This document shows positions 1-7,833 of a stretch of DNA of 64,000 bases, piece after piece. The translations under genes and the position numbers were made by a program. Numbering within the stretch: position 1 is the first letter of the stretch; every line of letters starts with the position of its first letter. This DNA comes from Mediterranea sp. An20 (GTDB lineage Bacteria > Bacteroidota > Bacteroidia > Bacteroidales > Bacteroidaceae), in NCBI RefSeq assembly GCF_002160055.1, contig NZ_NFJV01000004.1, positions 62,001 to 126,000 of the forward strand, written 5' to 3'. Under the pieces are notes generated by a model, which saw only the letters and a program-made list of their open reading frames with translations, had not been told where the DNA came from and did not search any database.

Positions 1-226
1 TCGATCCATCGTCCACCACGATTACTTCGAAATTCGCATAAGTCTGGCTTAAAATCGAATCAAGGGTCTGTCCGATATAAGATGCATAATTATAGCTTGC
101 CACGATAATGCTGATTAAGGGATTACGGCATGCATTGCTTTCATCCGATATTCCACCAGCTTTATGGCAACTCTTCTTCCTGCATTCCCCGCCTTGCCAC
201 AGTAATAACTTCTTAATGAATTTCAT
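1..226 (-). CDS. Family 2 glycosyltransferase, 5' part only
   Basis: The reverse strand encodes the first 75 residues of a protein that runs off the left edge of the window. After a basic, cysteine-containing leader of about 35 residues comes [20 protein letters not shown], followed by a segment ending in VVDDGS. This is the typical N-terminal nucleotide-sugar binding fold of GT-A family 2 glycosyltransferases, and the two aspartates of VVDDGS would help bind the sugar nucleotide and metal. The ATG at 226 is the first in-frame start. The role is presumably sugar transfer in capsule, O-antigen or other cell-surface glycan synthesis, at the cytoplasmic face of the membrane. Substrate cannot be inferred because the acceptor half is missing. 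Confidence 0.85.
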   Translation of the reverse strand, partial: MKFIKKLLLWQGGECRKKSCHKAGGISDESNACRNPLISIIVASYNYASYIGQTLDSILSQTYANFEVIVVDDGS

Positions 227-675
227 CACTCGCTTTTGCTTTTGAATTTCACTACTAAAAAATACAATCACGCATCACACAACTCTTGCTCCCATCACTG
301 AAAGCGACTACCATTTTCATAAGCCAGTTTCGCTTAAAGCCTGTTTTCATATTCCCTTTAAAGGTTTTTATTCAACCGCTTTAGGCCTCTTTCCGGTCTC
401 TTTTCCTGCAATCTTCTGTCACCGTAGCCAGTTACGCTCCTGCCGACAAAAGAGAAAATGTCTTCGGGCATAGGATTCAAAATCAGGCCAAGCAAAAACA
501 TACAGACCCTAAAGAGAATGCAAAAGTAATGCTTATACTGCATCCAACCGGCAAAAAAACTCAAAAAACAGCCAACTTATGCTTGTATTTTCTATCTTTG
601 CCCCGAAATCCGGCTTTTTTAGGGAGTAAAATCCCAAACCGGACCATCGTATTCTAAATACATACACTATAAATT
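227..675. other. Gene-free stretch upstream of the NUDIX gene
   Basis: About 450 bases between the divergent glycosyltransferase and NUDIX genes. A 68-codon open frame on the reverse strand (358-564) has no recognisable domain and is probably chance. The only regulatory signal I can support is the -7 element at 593-600. No repeat or strong hairpin was seen. Confidence 0.5.
593..600 (+). promoter_or_regulatory. Bacteroidota -7 promoter element (TATCTTTG)
   Basis: TATCTTTG fits the Bacteroidota primary sigma -7 consensus TAnnTTTG and lies 75 bases before the NUDIX start. No convincing TTTG -33 element was found at the usual spacing, so the call rests on the -7 box alone. Confidence 0.5.
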
Positions 676-1197
676 ATGGAACACCCTCTTGCCCAATTCC
701 GCTTTTGCCCCAAGTGCGGCTCGACGCGCTTTGAGGTACACAACGGCAAGTCCAAACACTGTGCCGACTGCGGATTCACCTACTACTTCAACCCCTCGTC
801 GGCCACGGTAGCCCTTATCTTCAACGAACGCGGGGAATTGCTTGTGTGTCGCCGTGGCAAAGAGCCAGCCAAAGGCACGCTGGACCTGCCGGGCGGTTTT
901 GTAGACATGTTTGAAACCGGCGAGGAAGGCGTCATCCGCGAAGTGAAGGAAGAAACAGGACTGGACGTGCAACGCGCCGACTACCTCTTCTCGCTTCCCA
1001 ACCTCTACCTCTACTCCGGATTTATGGTGCACACGCTGGATATGTTCTTCCGCTGCCAGGTGGCAGACACAAGCCGCTTCCGGGCGATGGACGATGCAGC
1101 CGACGCCTTCTTCATGCCATTGGCCGACATACGCCCGGAAGATTTCGGGTTGGAATCTATCCGAAAGGGAATCGGCATTTTCCTGCAATCGATATAA
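676..1197 (+). CDS. NUDIX hydrolase with N-terminal zinc ribbon
   Basis: This 173-residue protein has two parts. Residues 11-32 form a four-cysteine zinc ribbon (CPKC at 11-14, CADC at 29-32) like that ahead of the NUDIX domain in NADH pyrophosphatases. Residues 40-173 are the NUDIX domain, with a full NUDIX box from Gly74 (G-x5-E-x7-REVKEETGL, Glu92/Glu93 as metal ligands). The family hydrolyses nucleoside diphosphates linked to another moiety, such as NADH, ADP-ribose or sugar nucleotides, usually for clean-up in the cytoplasm. The protein is shorter than NudC, so the substrate is open. The TPR gene starts 21 bases downstream and could be co-transcribed. Confidence 0.85.
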   Translation: MEHPLAQFRFCPKCGSTRFEVHNGKSKHCADCGFTYYFNPSSATVALIFNERGELLVCRRGKEPAKGTLDLPGGFVDMFETGEEGVIREVKEETGLDVQRADYLFSLPNLYLYSGFMVHTLDMFFRCQVADTSRFRAMDDAADAFFMPLADIRPEDFGLESIRKGIGIFLQSI

Positions 1198-1218
1198 CTC
1201 TTTTTATTGAAAACAACG

Positions 1219-4200
1219 ATGAAGAAACAATCATTTTCACGCATACTGGGCCTGGCCCTCTGCTGCATGCCTCTGTCGGCATGGGCACAGAAGACGGACA
1301 AAGTCCCTGTTCCTCAACAGCTTTACAACGAAGGCTACGAACTGTTCCGGCAAAAGGCTTACGCGGCTGCTCTCTCGCCCTTAGAAGCCTACTTGAAACA
1401 GACTGGAAGCGGACGCCTGCCAGCTACCGAAGCCACACAACGCGCCGAGGCCGAATACATGCTGGTGTGTGCCGCCTATGAACTGGGCAATCCGCAAAGC
1501 ACAGGACTGCTCCGTGCCTATCTGGAAGAAAACCCCGACACGCCTCATGCCAACCGCCTGCAGGCCCTTGTCGCCTCTACTTACTTCTTCAAACAAGATT
1601 ATGAAACGGCCCTCTCCGTCTTCCGGCAGACACGCTTAGACTGGCTGGAGGCCGACGAACGCGACGACATGACCTACCGCCTGGCTACCTGTTATCTTCA
1701 GACGGGCGACTTGCAGGAAGCTGCCGCATGGTTCTCTGCCCTACAGGCCATGTCGGCCCGCTATGACGGCGACTGCACGTATTATCTTTCTTACATCCGT
1801 TATACGCAGCAGCGCTACGATGAGGCGCTGCAAGGATTCCTCTCGCTGCAAAGCCACGCCAAATATCAGGCATTGGCGCCTTACTACATCGCCGAAATCT
1901 ACCTGGCCAAACAGCAGTATGACAAGGCGGAAATCGTGGCGCAGAATTATCTCTCGGCCTATCCGTCGGAGAAGCATGCCTCTGAAATGCAGCGGGTGCT
2001 GGGCACGGCCCAATACCATTTCGGAAAATACCAGGAAGCCATGGCTTCGCTGGAGAAATATGCTGCTTCCACAGAACGGCCCCGCCGCGATGCTTCTTAT
2101 CTGCAAGGCATGGCCTGCTACCGCTGCGGTGTCTATTCCAAGGTGCCTGATGCCTTGGGATGGGTTACGCTGGAGAACGATGCCTTGTCGCAGAATGCCT
2201 ACCTGCACATGGGGCTCGCTTACCTGAAGATGGGCGAGAAGAACCAGGCACGCATGGCTTTCGAACAAGCTGCCGTATCTGATGCCGACCGTCACGTGAA
2301 GGAACAGGCTGCCTATAACTATGCCCTCTGCATCCACGAAACGGCCTACTCGGCCTTCGGCGAATCGGTGAAAGTCTTCGAGAACTTCCTCAATGAGTTT
2401 CCCGAATCGGCCTATACCGACCGCGTCAGCAGCTATCTGGTAGACGTTTACATGAGTACACGAAGCTACGAAGCCGCCCTGCAATCCATCGACCGCATCC
2501 GCACACCCAACGCCGGTATCCTGCGCGCCAAGGCACGCATTCTCTTCCAATTGGGCACGCAGGCTTTTGCCAATGCCGACTTCAGCGGTGCAGCCGGCTA
2601 CTTCCGCCAGGCACAAACACTCGCCGCCTCGCAAGGCAGCCAGGGACGGGACCTGCGCGACAAAGCGACTTATTGGGGAGGCGAAGCCTTGTATCGTTCC
2701 GGCAACCTGACACAGGCCGCCTCTGCCTTCGACACCTACCTGAACAGCACCACGCAACGCAGCGGCGAGATGTATGCACTGGCTTATTACAACTTGGGCT
2801 ACATAGCTTTCCACCAACAGAACTACGCCGCCGCCGAAAGCCGGCTGTCGCGTTATGTACGCTTAGAGACTGGCGAAAACCGCGCCGCCCTGGCCGATGC
2901 CTATAACCGACTGGGAGACTGTTGCCTGCAGGGACGGCGTTTTGGCGAAGCACGCCAGTACTATGCTACGGCCGAGAAACTGGATATGCCCACAGGCGAC
3001 TACTCGCTCTACCAACAGGCATTGGTGGCTGGCCTGCAGAAAGATTATGGCGGCAAGGTAAACCTGCTGGACCGACTGGCGGCGCGTTATCCGCAATCGG
3101 CCTACGCCACAAATGCGCTGTATGAGAAAGGACGCTCTTTCGTGCAGGCAAGTCAAAGCACGCAAGCCATCGCCACTTTCCGCCAGTTGCTGGAACAACA
3201 TCCCGAAAGTCCTGCCGCCCGCAAGGCTGCTGCCGAAATCGGACTCCTCTATTACCAGGAGAATCAATATGACCAGGCCGTAGAAGCCTACAAATATGTC
3301 CTCACACACTATCCGGGCAGCGAAGAAGCGCGACTGGCCCTGCGCGACCTGAAATCGCTCTATGTCGAGACCAACCGTGTGGATGAGTTTGCCCGACTGG
3401 CCGAGCAGTTGCCGGGAGGAATACGCGTGGAAGCCAGCGAACAGGATTCGCTGACCTACGCCGCTGCCGACCGCCAGTATATGAAGGGCGACGTGGCACC
3501 GGCCAAGGAGAGCTTCACCCACTATCTGCAACAATATCCCGACGGGGCTTTCAGCCTTGATTCGCACTATCGGCTCTGTGTCATTGCCAAACAACAGGGC
3601 GATGAAGAAGGTGTGCTGTTGCATGCAGGCAAGGTGCTCGCCTATCCCGACAGTCCTTACTCGGAAGAAGCTCTGCTGATGCGCGGCGAAGTGCTCTTCA
3701 ACCGCAAGCAATACGAAGAAGCCCGCACCGACTACCGCCAGTTGCAGACCAAAGCCACGACCCCCGAACGCCGACAATTGGGCATGGTGGGCGTGTTGCG
3801 CTGCTCATATCTGCTGGCCGATGATGCTGCTACCGTAGAAGCAGCCACCGCGCTGCTCGCCGAAAGTAACCTGACTGCCGAACTGCAGAACGAAGCGCGT
3901 TACGACCGTGCCAAGGCACTCCTGAACCAGAACGACACGGTCCGCGCCACCGACGACCTGCGTGCGCTGGCTGCCGACACTCGTACCCAGCAGGGCGCCG
4001 AAGCCAAATACCGACTGGCCCAACTGCTCTATGATGCCGGCAATTATGCCGATGCCGAAAAGGAAGCGCTGGACTTCATCGACCAAAGCACGCCACATGC
4101 CTATTGGCTGGCACGTACCTTCGTCCTCTTGTCGGATGCTTACGTGGCCATGGACAAGAAACTGGAGGCCCGCCAATACCTGCTCAGTCTACAGCAGAAC

Positions 4201-4260
4201 TACCAGGAGAAAGATGACATCCAGCAGATGATTACAGAACGGTTGGAGAAACTGAAATAA
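1219..4260 (+). CDS. Large secreted tetratricopeptide repeat protein
   Basis: A 1013-residue protein with a cleavable signal peptide (hydrophobic segment ending SAWAQ near residue 24), followed over nearly its whole length by TPR-like helical pairs. Repeated motifs include YNEGYELF, AEYMLVCAAYELG, YYIAEIYLAKQQYDKAE, AYNYALC and ALYEKGRSF, with recurring A/Y/P spacing of about 34 residues. Such proteins are scaffolds for protein-protein contacts, here in the periplasm. I chose the ATG at 1219 rather than an in-frame TTG at 1207 because it places the signal peptide at the N-terminus. It lies 78 bases before an outer-membrane barrel gene on the same strand, so the two probably act together at the outer membrane. 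No enzymatic motif is visible. Confidence 0.85.
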   Translation: MKKQSFSRILGLALCCMPLSAWAQKTDKVPVPQQLYNEGYELFRQKAYAAALSPLEAYLKQTGSGRLPATEATQRAEAEYMLVCAAYELGNPQSTGLLRAYLEENPDTPHANRLQALVASTYFFKQDYETALSVFRQTRLDWLEADERDDMTYRLATCYLQTGDLQEAAAWFSALQAMSARYDGDCTYYLSYIRYTQQRYDEALQGFLSLQSHAKYQALAPYYIAEIYLAKQQYDKAEIVAQNYLSAYPSEKHASEMQRVLGTAQYHFGKYQEAMASLEKYAASTERPRRDASYLQGMACYRCGVYSKVPDALGWVTLENDALSQNAYLHMGLAYLKMGEKNQARMAFEQAAVSDADRHVKEQAAYNYALCIHETAYSAFGESVKVFENFLNEFPESAYTDRVSSYLVDVYMSTRSYEAALQSIDRIRTPNAGILRAKARILFQLGTQAFANADFSGAAGYFRQAQTLAASQGSQGRDLRDKATYWGGEALYRSGNLTQAASAFDTYLNSTTQRSGEMYALAYYNLGYIAFHQQNYAAAESRLSRYVRLETGENRAALADAYNRLGDCCLQGRRFGEARQYYATAEKLDMPTGDYSLYQQALVAGLQKDYGGKVNLLDRLAARYPQSAYATNALYEKGRSFVQASQSTQAIATFRQLLEQHPESPAARKAAAEIGLLYYQENQYDQAVEAYKYVLTHYPGSEEARLALRDLKSLYVETNRVDEFARLAEQLPGGIRVEASEQDSLTYAAADRQYMKGDVAPAKESFTHYLQQYPDGAFSLDSHYRLCVIAKQQGDEEGVLLHAGKVLAYPDSPYSEEALLMRGEVLFNRKQYEEARTDYRQLQTKATTPERRQLGMVGVLRCSYLLADDAATVEAATALLAESNLTAELQNEARYDRAKALLNQNDTVRATDDLRALAADTRTQQGAEAKYRLAQLLYDAGNYADAEKEALDFIDQSTPHAYWLARTFVLLSDAYVAMDKKLEARQYLLSLQQNYQEKDDIQQMITERLEKLK

Positions 4261-4338
4261 GCCCGGCAGTTTGTGCCACTCCTCCACCGGAACGGAAACA
4301 ACCCTACTTAGCTAAGAACCCAAAGTATAAAGAAAAAG

Positions 4339-5970
4339 ATGAAAAGAAACTTGACATACGCCCTCGCCGCCTGCCTGCTGTTGCCTGCAGCATTGAGGGC
4401 ACAGACCCAACAACCCGACACCACTCTGAACCGTACGGTAGTGGTAGAACAGGAATATGCACCCCTCATCCGCGATGCTGCCAAGGTAAATGCCCTGCCG
4501 CGCGTGGAAGAACCCGAAATCACCCCGCGGCCGGTGGAGTATGACGCGGCTCCCGCACCTGCCACGCAGATTCCCGCCGATACTCTGCAGGCCTTCTCCG
4601 CACAGGAACAACTGAGACGCGCCACGCCCGGCTACCTGCGTGTGGGCTACGGCAACTACAACAACTTAGACGTGCGCGCCAACTATCTCTTCTTGTTCGG
4701 CCAACGCGACCGCCTCAACGTGACTTTCGCTATGGACGGCATGAATGGCGAACTGGAGACAGGCGACCCTGCATACCTGTGGGATGCCTTCCACTACCAC
4801 ACCCGTGCCGCTCTGGACTACACGCACCGCTTCGACCGTGTGAGCCTGAACGCAGCGGGGCATTTCGGATTGCGCAATTTTGCCATGCTGCCCGGTGGAG
4901 TGGCTTCGAGACAGAAACTCACCTCAGGCGATGTACATATCGGAGTAGGTTCGCACGATGAAAGTCTGCCCGTGCAGTTCCGTGCCGAGACCAACCTGCT
5001 GCTCTACCAACGAAAGCAGGGTTATCCAAACAGCGATGCACAGGAAGTGGCCGTGCGCACCCGTGCCGACATCTGGGGCACCGTGGCCGAAAACCAACAA
5101 GTGGGCGTGGACCTGCAGATGAACAACCTGTTCTACCGGCATAATCTCTATCAGGACTATACCCCCCTGAGCCTCACCCCCTACTACGCCTACGAAGCCA
5201 ACGGCTGGAAACTGCGTGCCGGCGTACACGTAGACCCCGCCTTCAGCTTCGGCCAGAAGTTCCGCGTATCGCCTGACGTGCTTGTGCAATATGCCTTTCC
5301 CGCCCGCACCACTCTCTATGTGCAGGCACGCGGCGGTCGCCTGCTCAACGACTTCCGCCGCCTGGAGGCCCTCAGTCCCTATGCCGAACCTACCGCCCAG
5401 CTGGATGCCACGTATGAGCAGCTCAACGCCGCATTGGGTGTGCGTGTGGGTACGCTTGCCGGTTTCGGCCTGCACCTCTACGGCGGCTACCAGAATCTGA
5501 AAGACGACCTCTTCTTCCGCCTGCCCGGAGCATTGGATACCTTCATCCCTACCTTCGGAGTGTGGAACACCGACAACTTCTATGCCGGTGCCGAACTGAC
5601 CTACAGCTACCGCGACATTGTAACCTTCACGGCTGAAGGGTGCTACCGCAACTGGTCGGCTACCGACGAGGAGAAACAGGCTGGAGCGCTGGCTTTCAAA
5701 CCCGCCTTCGAAGGAAACTTCCGTCTGGAGATACGTCCCATTACACCGCTGCATGTGCAGGTAGGCTACCTCATCGAGAGCCGCACCGATGCCGGTGGCT
5801 GGAGCATCGACCCAGTCAGCAACCTCTACGTCGGCGCCAACTACAGTTTCTTCAAGAACTTTGCCATCTATGCCCGTTTAGACAACTTGCTGAACAAGAA
5901 TTACTACCACTCGTGGCTCTGCCCGACAGAAGGCATCAACGTGGTGGGAGGAGTGACGTTGCGGTTCTGA
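4339..5970 (+). CDS. Outer-membrane beta-barrel protein, TonB-receptor-like
   Basis: A 543-residue protein with a signal peptide (residues 1-22, ending LRAQ), a proline-rich N-terminal stretch of about 70 residues, then alternating aromatic/polar strands to the end. The C-terminus (ARLDNLLNKNYYHSW...GGVTLRF) resembles the last strands of TonB-dependent receptors and ends in the phenylalanine typical of outer-membrane barrels. There is no full plug domain, and the length is well below the 700-1100 residues of SusC or FecA types, so transport is unproven. It directly follows the TPR gene and probably forms a unit with it. A strong hairpin follows the stop codon. It could be a barrel whose periplasmic partner is the TPR protein. 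Confidence 0.75.
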   Translation: MKRNLTYALAACLLLPAALRAQTQQPDTTLNRTVVVEQEYAPLIRDAAKVNALPRVEEPEITPRPVEYDAAPAPATQIPADTLQAFSAQEQLRRATPGYLRVGYGNYNNLDVRANYLFLFGQRDRLNVTFAMDGMNGELETGDPAYLWDAFHYHTRAALDYTHRFDRVSLNAAGHFGLRNFAMLPGGVASRQKLTSGDVHIGVGSHDESLPVQFRAETNLLLYQRKQGYPNSDAQEVAVRTRADIWGTVAENQQVGVDLQMNNLFYRHNLYQDYTPLSLTPYYAYEANGWKLRAGVHVDPAFSFGQKFRVSPDVLVQYAFPARTTLYVQARGGRLLNDFRRLEALSPYAEPTAQLDATYEQLNAALGVRVGTLAGFGLHLYGGYQNLKDDLFFRLPGALDTFIPTFGVWNTDNFYAGAELTYSYRDIVTFTAEGCYRNWSATDEEKQAGALAFKPAFEGNFRLEIRPITPLHVQVGYLIESRTDAGGWSIDPVSNLYVGANYSFFKNFAIYARLDNLLNKNYYHSWLCPTEGINVVGGVTLRF

Positions 5971-5983
5971 GCATATCGGCAGC

Positions 5984-6016
5984 GCGGGTCGGAATCATCC
6001 CAACATTCCGGCCCGC
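5984..6016 (+). terminator. Hairpin terminator after the barrel gene
   Basis: GCGGGTCGGAAT and ATTCCGGCCCGC form a 12-base-pair stem with one G-T wobble and a 9-base loop, 13 bases past the stop codon. There is no long T run, so efficiency is uncertain. Confidence 0.6.
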
Positions 6017-6258
6017 ATGTCTTGCCGGTTCACTCTGTAGAAGTTTTCACGCTGGTCCCAAACGAGGGCCCGACAAACCATCCGGGCACAGTATCCCAAT
6101 ATCCAGGTGTCTGACATCCACCGATGCCAGGCAGGGCGTTGTATGCCCATCAGAAACGAAGAAACATCATATTGTCCATTCTATTCGTAAGATATTACAT
6201 TGGAGATTTTCTTTCAACCGGCTTTTTTTGCATGATATTCTAATAAAAACAGGACATC

Positions 6259-7698
6259 ATGAAACATTCAGTTATGGCTATCGCACTGGCTCTGGGAGTC
6301 GGTATCAGCCTGAGCGCGCAGACGCATACACAGATTTCACTTCCTGCACTATTCTCGGACCATGTTGTCTTGCAACAGCAAGATTTCGTACCGGTCTGGG
6401 GCTGGGGAGAAGCGGAAAGCACGGTACGGATAGTAGGCAGTTGGTCGTCGCAAGACACAGTGATGGCACAGGTAGCAGACGACGGACGCTGGAAAACGAA
6501 AATAAGGACCACGCGCCACGGAGGCCCCTACACGCTCCATTTCTTCCAACAAGGCTATGAAAGCGAAGGAATCATGCTAAAAGACGTCATGCTGGGCGAG
6601 GTGTGGCTTTGCAGCGGACAGTCGAACATGGAATGGAGTCCGGGAAACGGCATCATAAACCAGGCGGAAGAAATCGGTTCGGCCCATTATCCGCAGATTC
6701 GCTTTTTCAGCTTGCCAAAGCGAGGCAGCGGGACGTTGCAGGATGACTGCGCGGCACGTTGGGAATGTTGTTCGCCCGATGTCATGCGCAAGAGGAGCGC
6801 AGTGGCTTATTTCTTCGGCAGGCAGTTGGCACAACAACTGGATGTTCCCGTCGGACTGATTGTCGCGGCCTGGGGAGGCACTGCGGCAGAGGTGTGGATT
6901 CCGCAAGAACGTGTGTCCCGTACTCCCGAAACGGAAGCTGTCCTGAAATCGAGGATATGTCCGTGGTGGCCGGTCGAACCGGGTACGCTCTACAACAGCA
7001 TGATTCACCCTCTCCTGCCCTACCGAATCGCCGGTGCCATCTGGTATCAGGGGGAATCGAACCGGGATTACCCGCAGAACTACACGGCCCTGATGAAAGA
7101 ACTGATAGCAAGCTGGCGTACCGGCTTCGGCCAGGATTTTCCGTTCTATCTGGTGCAGATAGCCCCTTACAATTATCAGTCTGCCAACAACGGACCGGCA
7201 CTGGTGCGTGAGGCACAGGAACAGGTGGCACGCGAAGTGCCGCGCACGGGGATGGTCGTCACCAACGACATAGGCGACTATGGCAACATTCACCCGGCAC
7301 GGAAGCAGGAGGCAGGCATCCGGCTGGCCAACCTGGCACTGGGCGAGACCTACGGCAAACGGGACAAGGGTTACCAAAGCCCCACGCTGGAGAGCATGGA
7401 AATCCGCAAGGACAGGGCGGTATTACGTTTCCACCATGCCGACAACGGTCTGGTGTGCAAGGGAAAAACTCCTGAGGGGTTGGCAATCGCAGGCGAAGAC
7501 GGTGTCTTTGTCCCAGCAAAGGCGCGTATCATCCAAGGAAACATGCTGGAGGTCTATTCGCCGAAAGTCAAGCATCCCTTGGCGGTGCGCTACTGTTTCG
7601 ACGATGCCACCGTCGGCAATCTGTTCAACGCAGACGGACTGCCGATGGCGCCGTTCCGTACCGACTATACCGTTGAAGCCGGAAGCAAAGAGCTTTGA
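6259..7698 (+). CDS. Sialate O-acetylesterase family enzyme
   Basis: A 479-residue protein with a signal peptide (residues 1-20, ending LSAQ). An N-terminal beta domain (about 25-105) carries LFSDHVVLQQ, characteristic of bacterial sialate 9-O-acetylesterases. The SGNH hydrolase core follows, with nucleophile Ser122 in GQSNM, the oxyanion motif YQGESN near residue 258, and a C-terminal HPARKQ block holding the catalytic histidine. The family removes O-acetyl groups from sialic acids or other decorated glycans, which allows later attack by glycosidases. It probably acts in the periplasm or at the surface. The next gene (a two-domain esterase) and the convergent sulfatase fit a glycan-processing neighbourhood. 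The exact acyl-sugar substrate is unknown. Confidence 0.9.
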   Translation: MKHSVMAIALALGVGISLSAQTHTQISLPALFSDHVVLQQQDFVPVWGWGEAESTVRIVGSWSSQDTVMAQVADDGRWKTKIRTTRHGGPYTLHFFQQGYESEGIMLKDVMLGEVWLCSGQSNMEWSPGNGIINQAEEIGSAHYPQIRFFSLPKRGSGTLQDDCAARWECCSPDVMRKRSAVAYFFGRQLAQQLDVPVGLIVAAWGGTAAEVWIPQERVSRTPETEAVLKSRICPWWPVEPGTLYNSMIHPLLPYRIAGAIWYQGESNRDYPQNYTALMKELIASWRTGFGQDFPFYLVQIAPYNYQSANNGPALVREAQEQVAREVPRTGMVVTNDIGDYGNIHPARKQEAGIRLANLALGETYGKRDKGYQSPTLESMEIRKDRAVLRFHHADNGLVCKGKTPEGLAIAGEDGVFVPAKARIIQGNMLEVYSPKVKHPLAVRYCFDDATVGNLFNADGLPMAPFRTDYTVEAGSKEL

Positions 7699-7730
7699 AG
7701 CAAACTGCATCCATATAGGAAGCAAACTGC
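7692..7730 (+). repeat. Dispersed intergenic repeat, copy 1
   Basis: Two near-identical halves, GAAGCAAACTGC at 7698-7709 and again at 7719-7730, flank CCATATAG. The element overlaps the stop codon of the esterase gene. Related copies lie near 11693, 19995, 46834 and 58844. Confidence 0.55.
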
Positions 7731-7733
7731 AAA

Positions 7734-7778
7734 AGGCAGCCGCAAAAGACCGGTGCCTGCCGCAACGGAAGGCTGCCT
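7734..7778 (+). terminator. Possible terminator hairpin
   Basis: AGGCAGCC (7734-7741) can pair with GGCTGCCT (7771-7778) around a 29-base loop that itself contains GGTGCCTGCC. It lies 36 bases after the esterase stop and 56 bases before the next gene. There is no T run, so it may only partly uncouple the two genes. Confidence 0.4.
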
Positions 7779-7833
7779 GACAGATTCATGCAAACTGAAC
7801 ATAAAGCTATATCACTCCTAAAATAATAAGACC

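Noticed and set aside
358..564. A 68-codon reverse frame upstream of the NUDIX gene
   Set aside because: No ribosome binding site or promoter box, and no recognisable domain.
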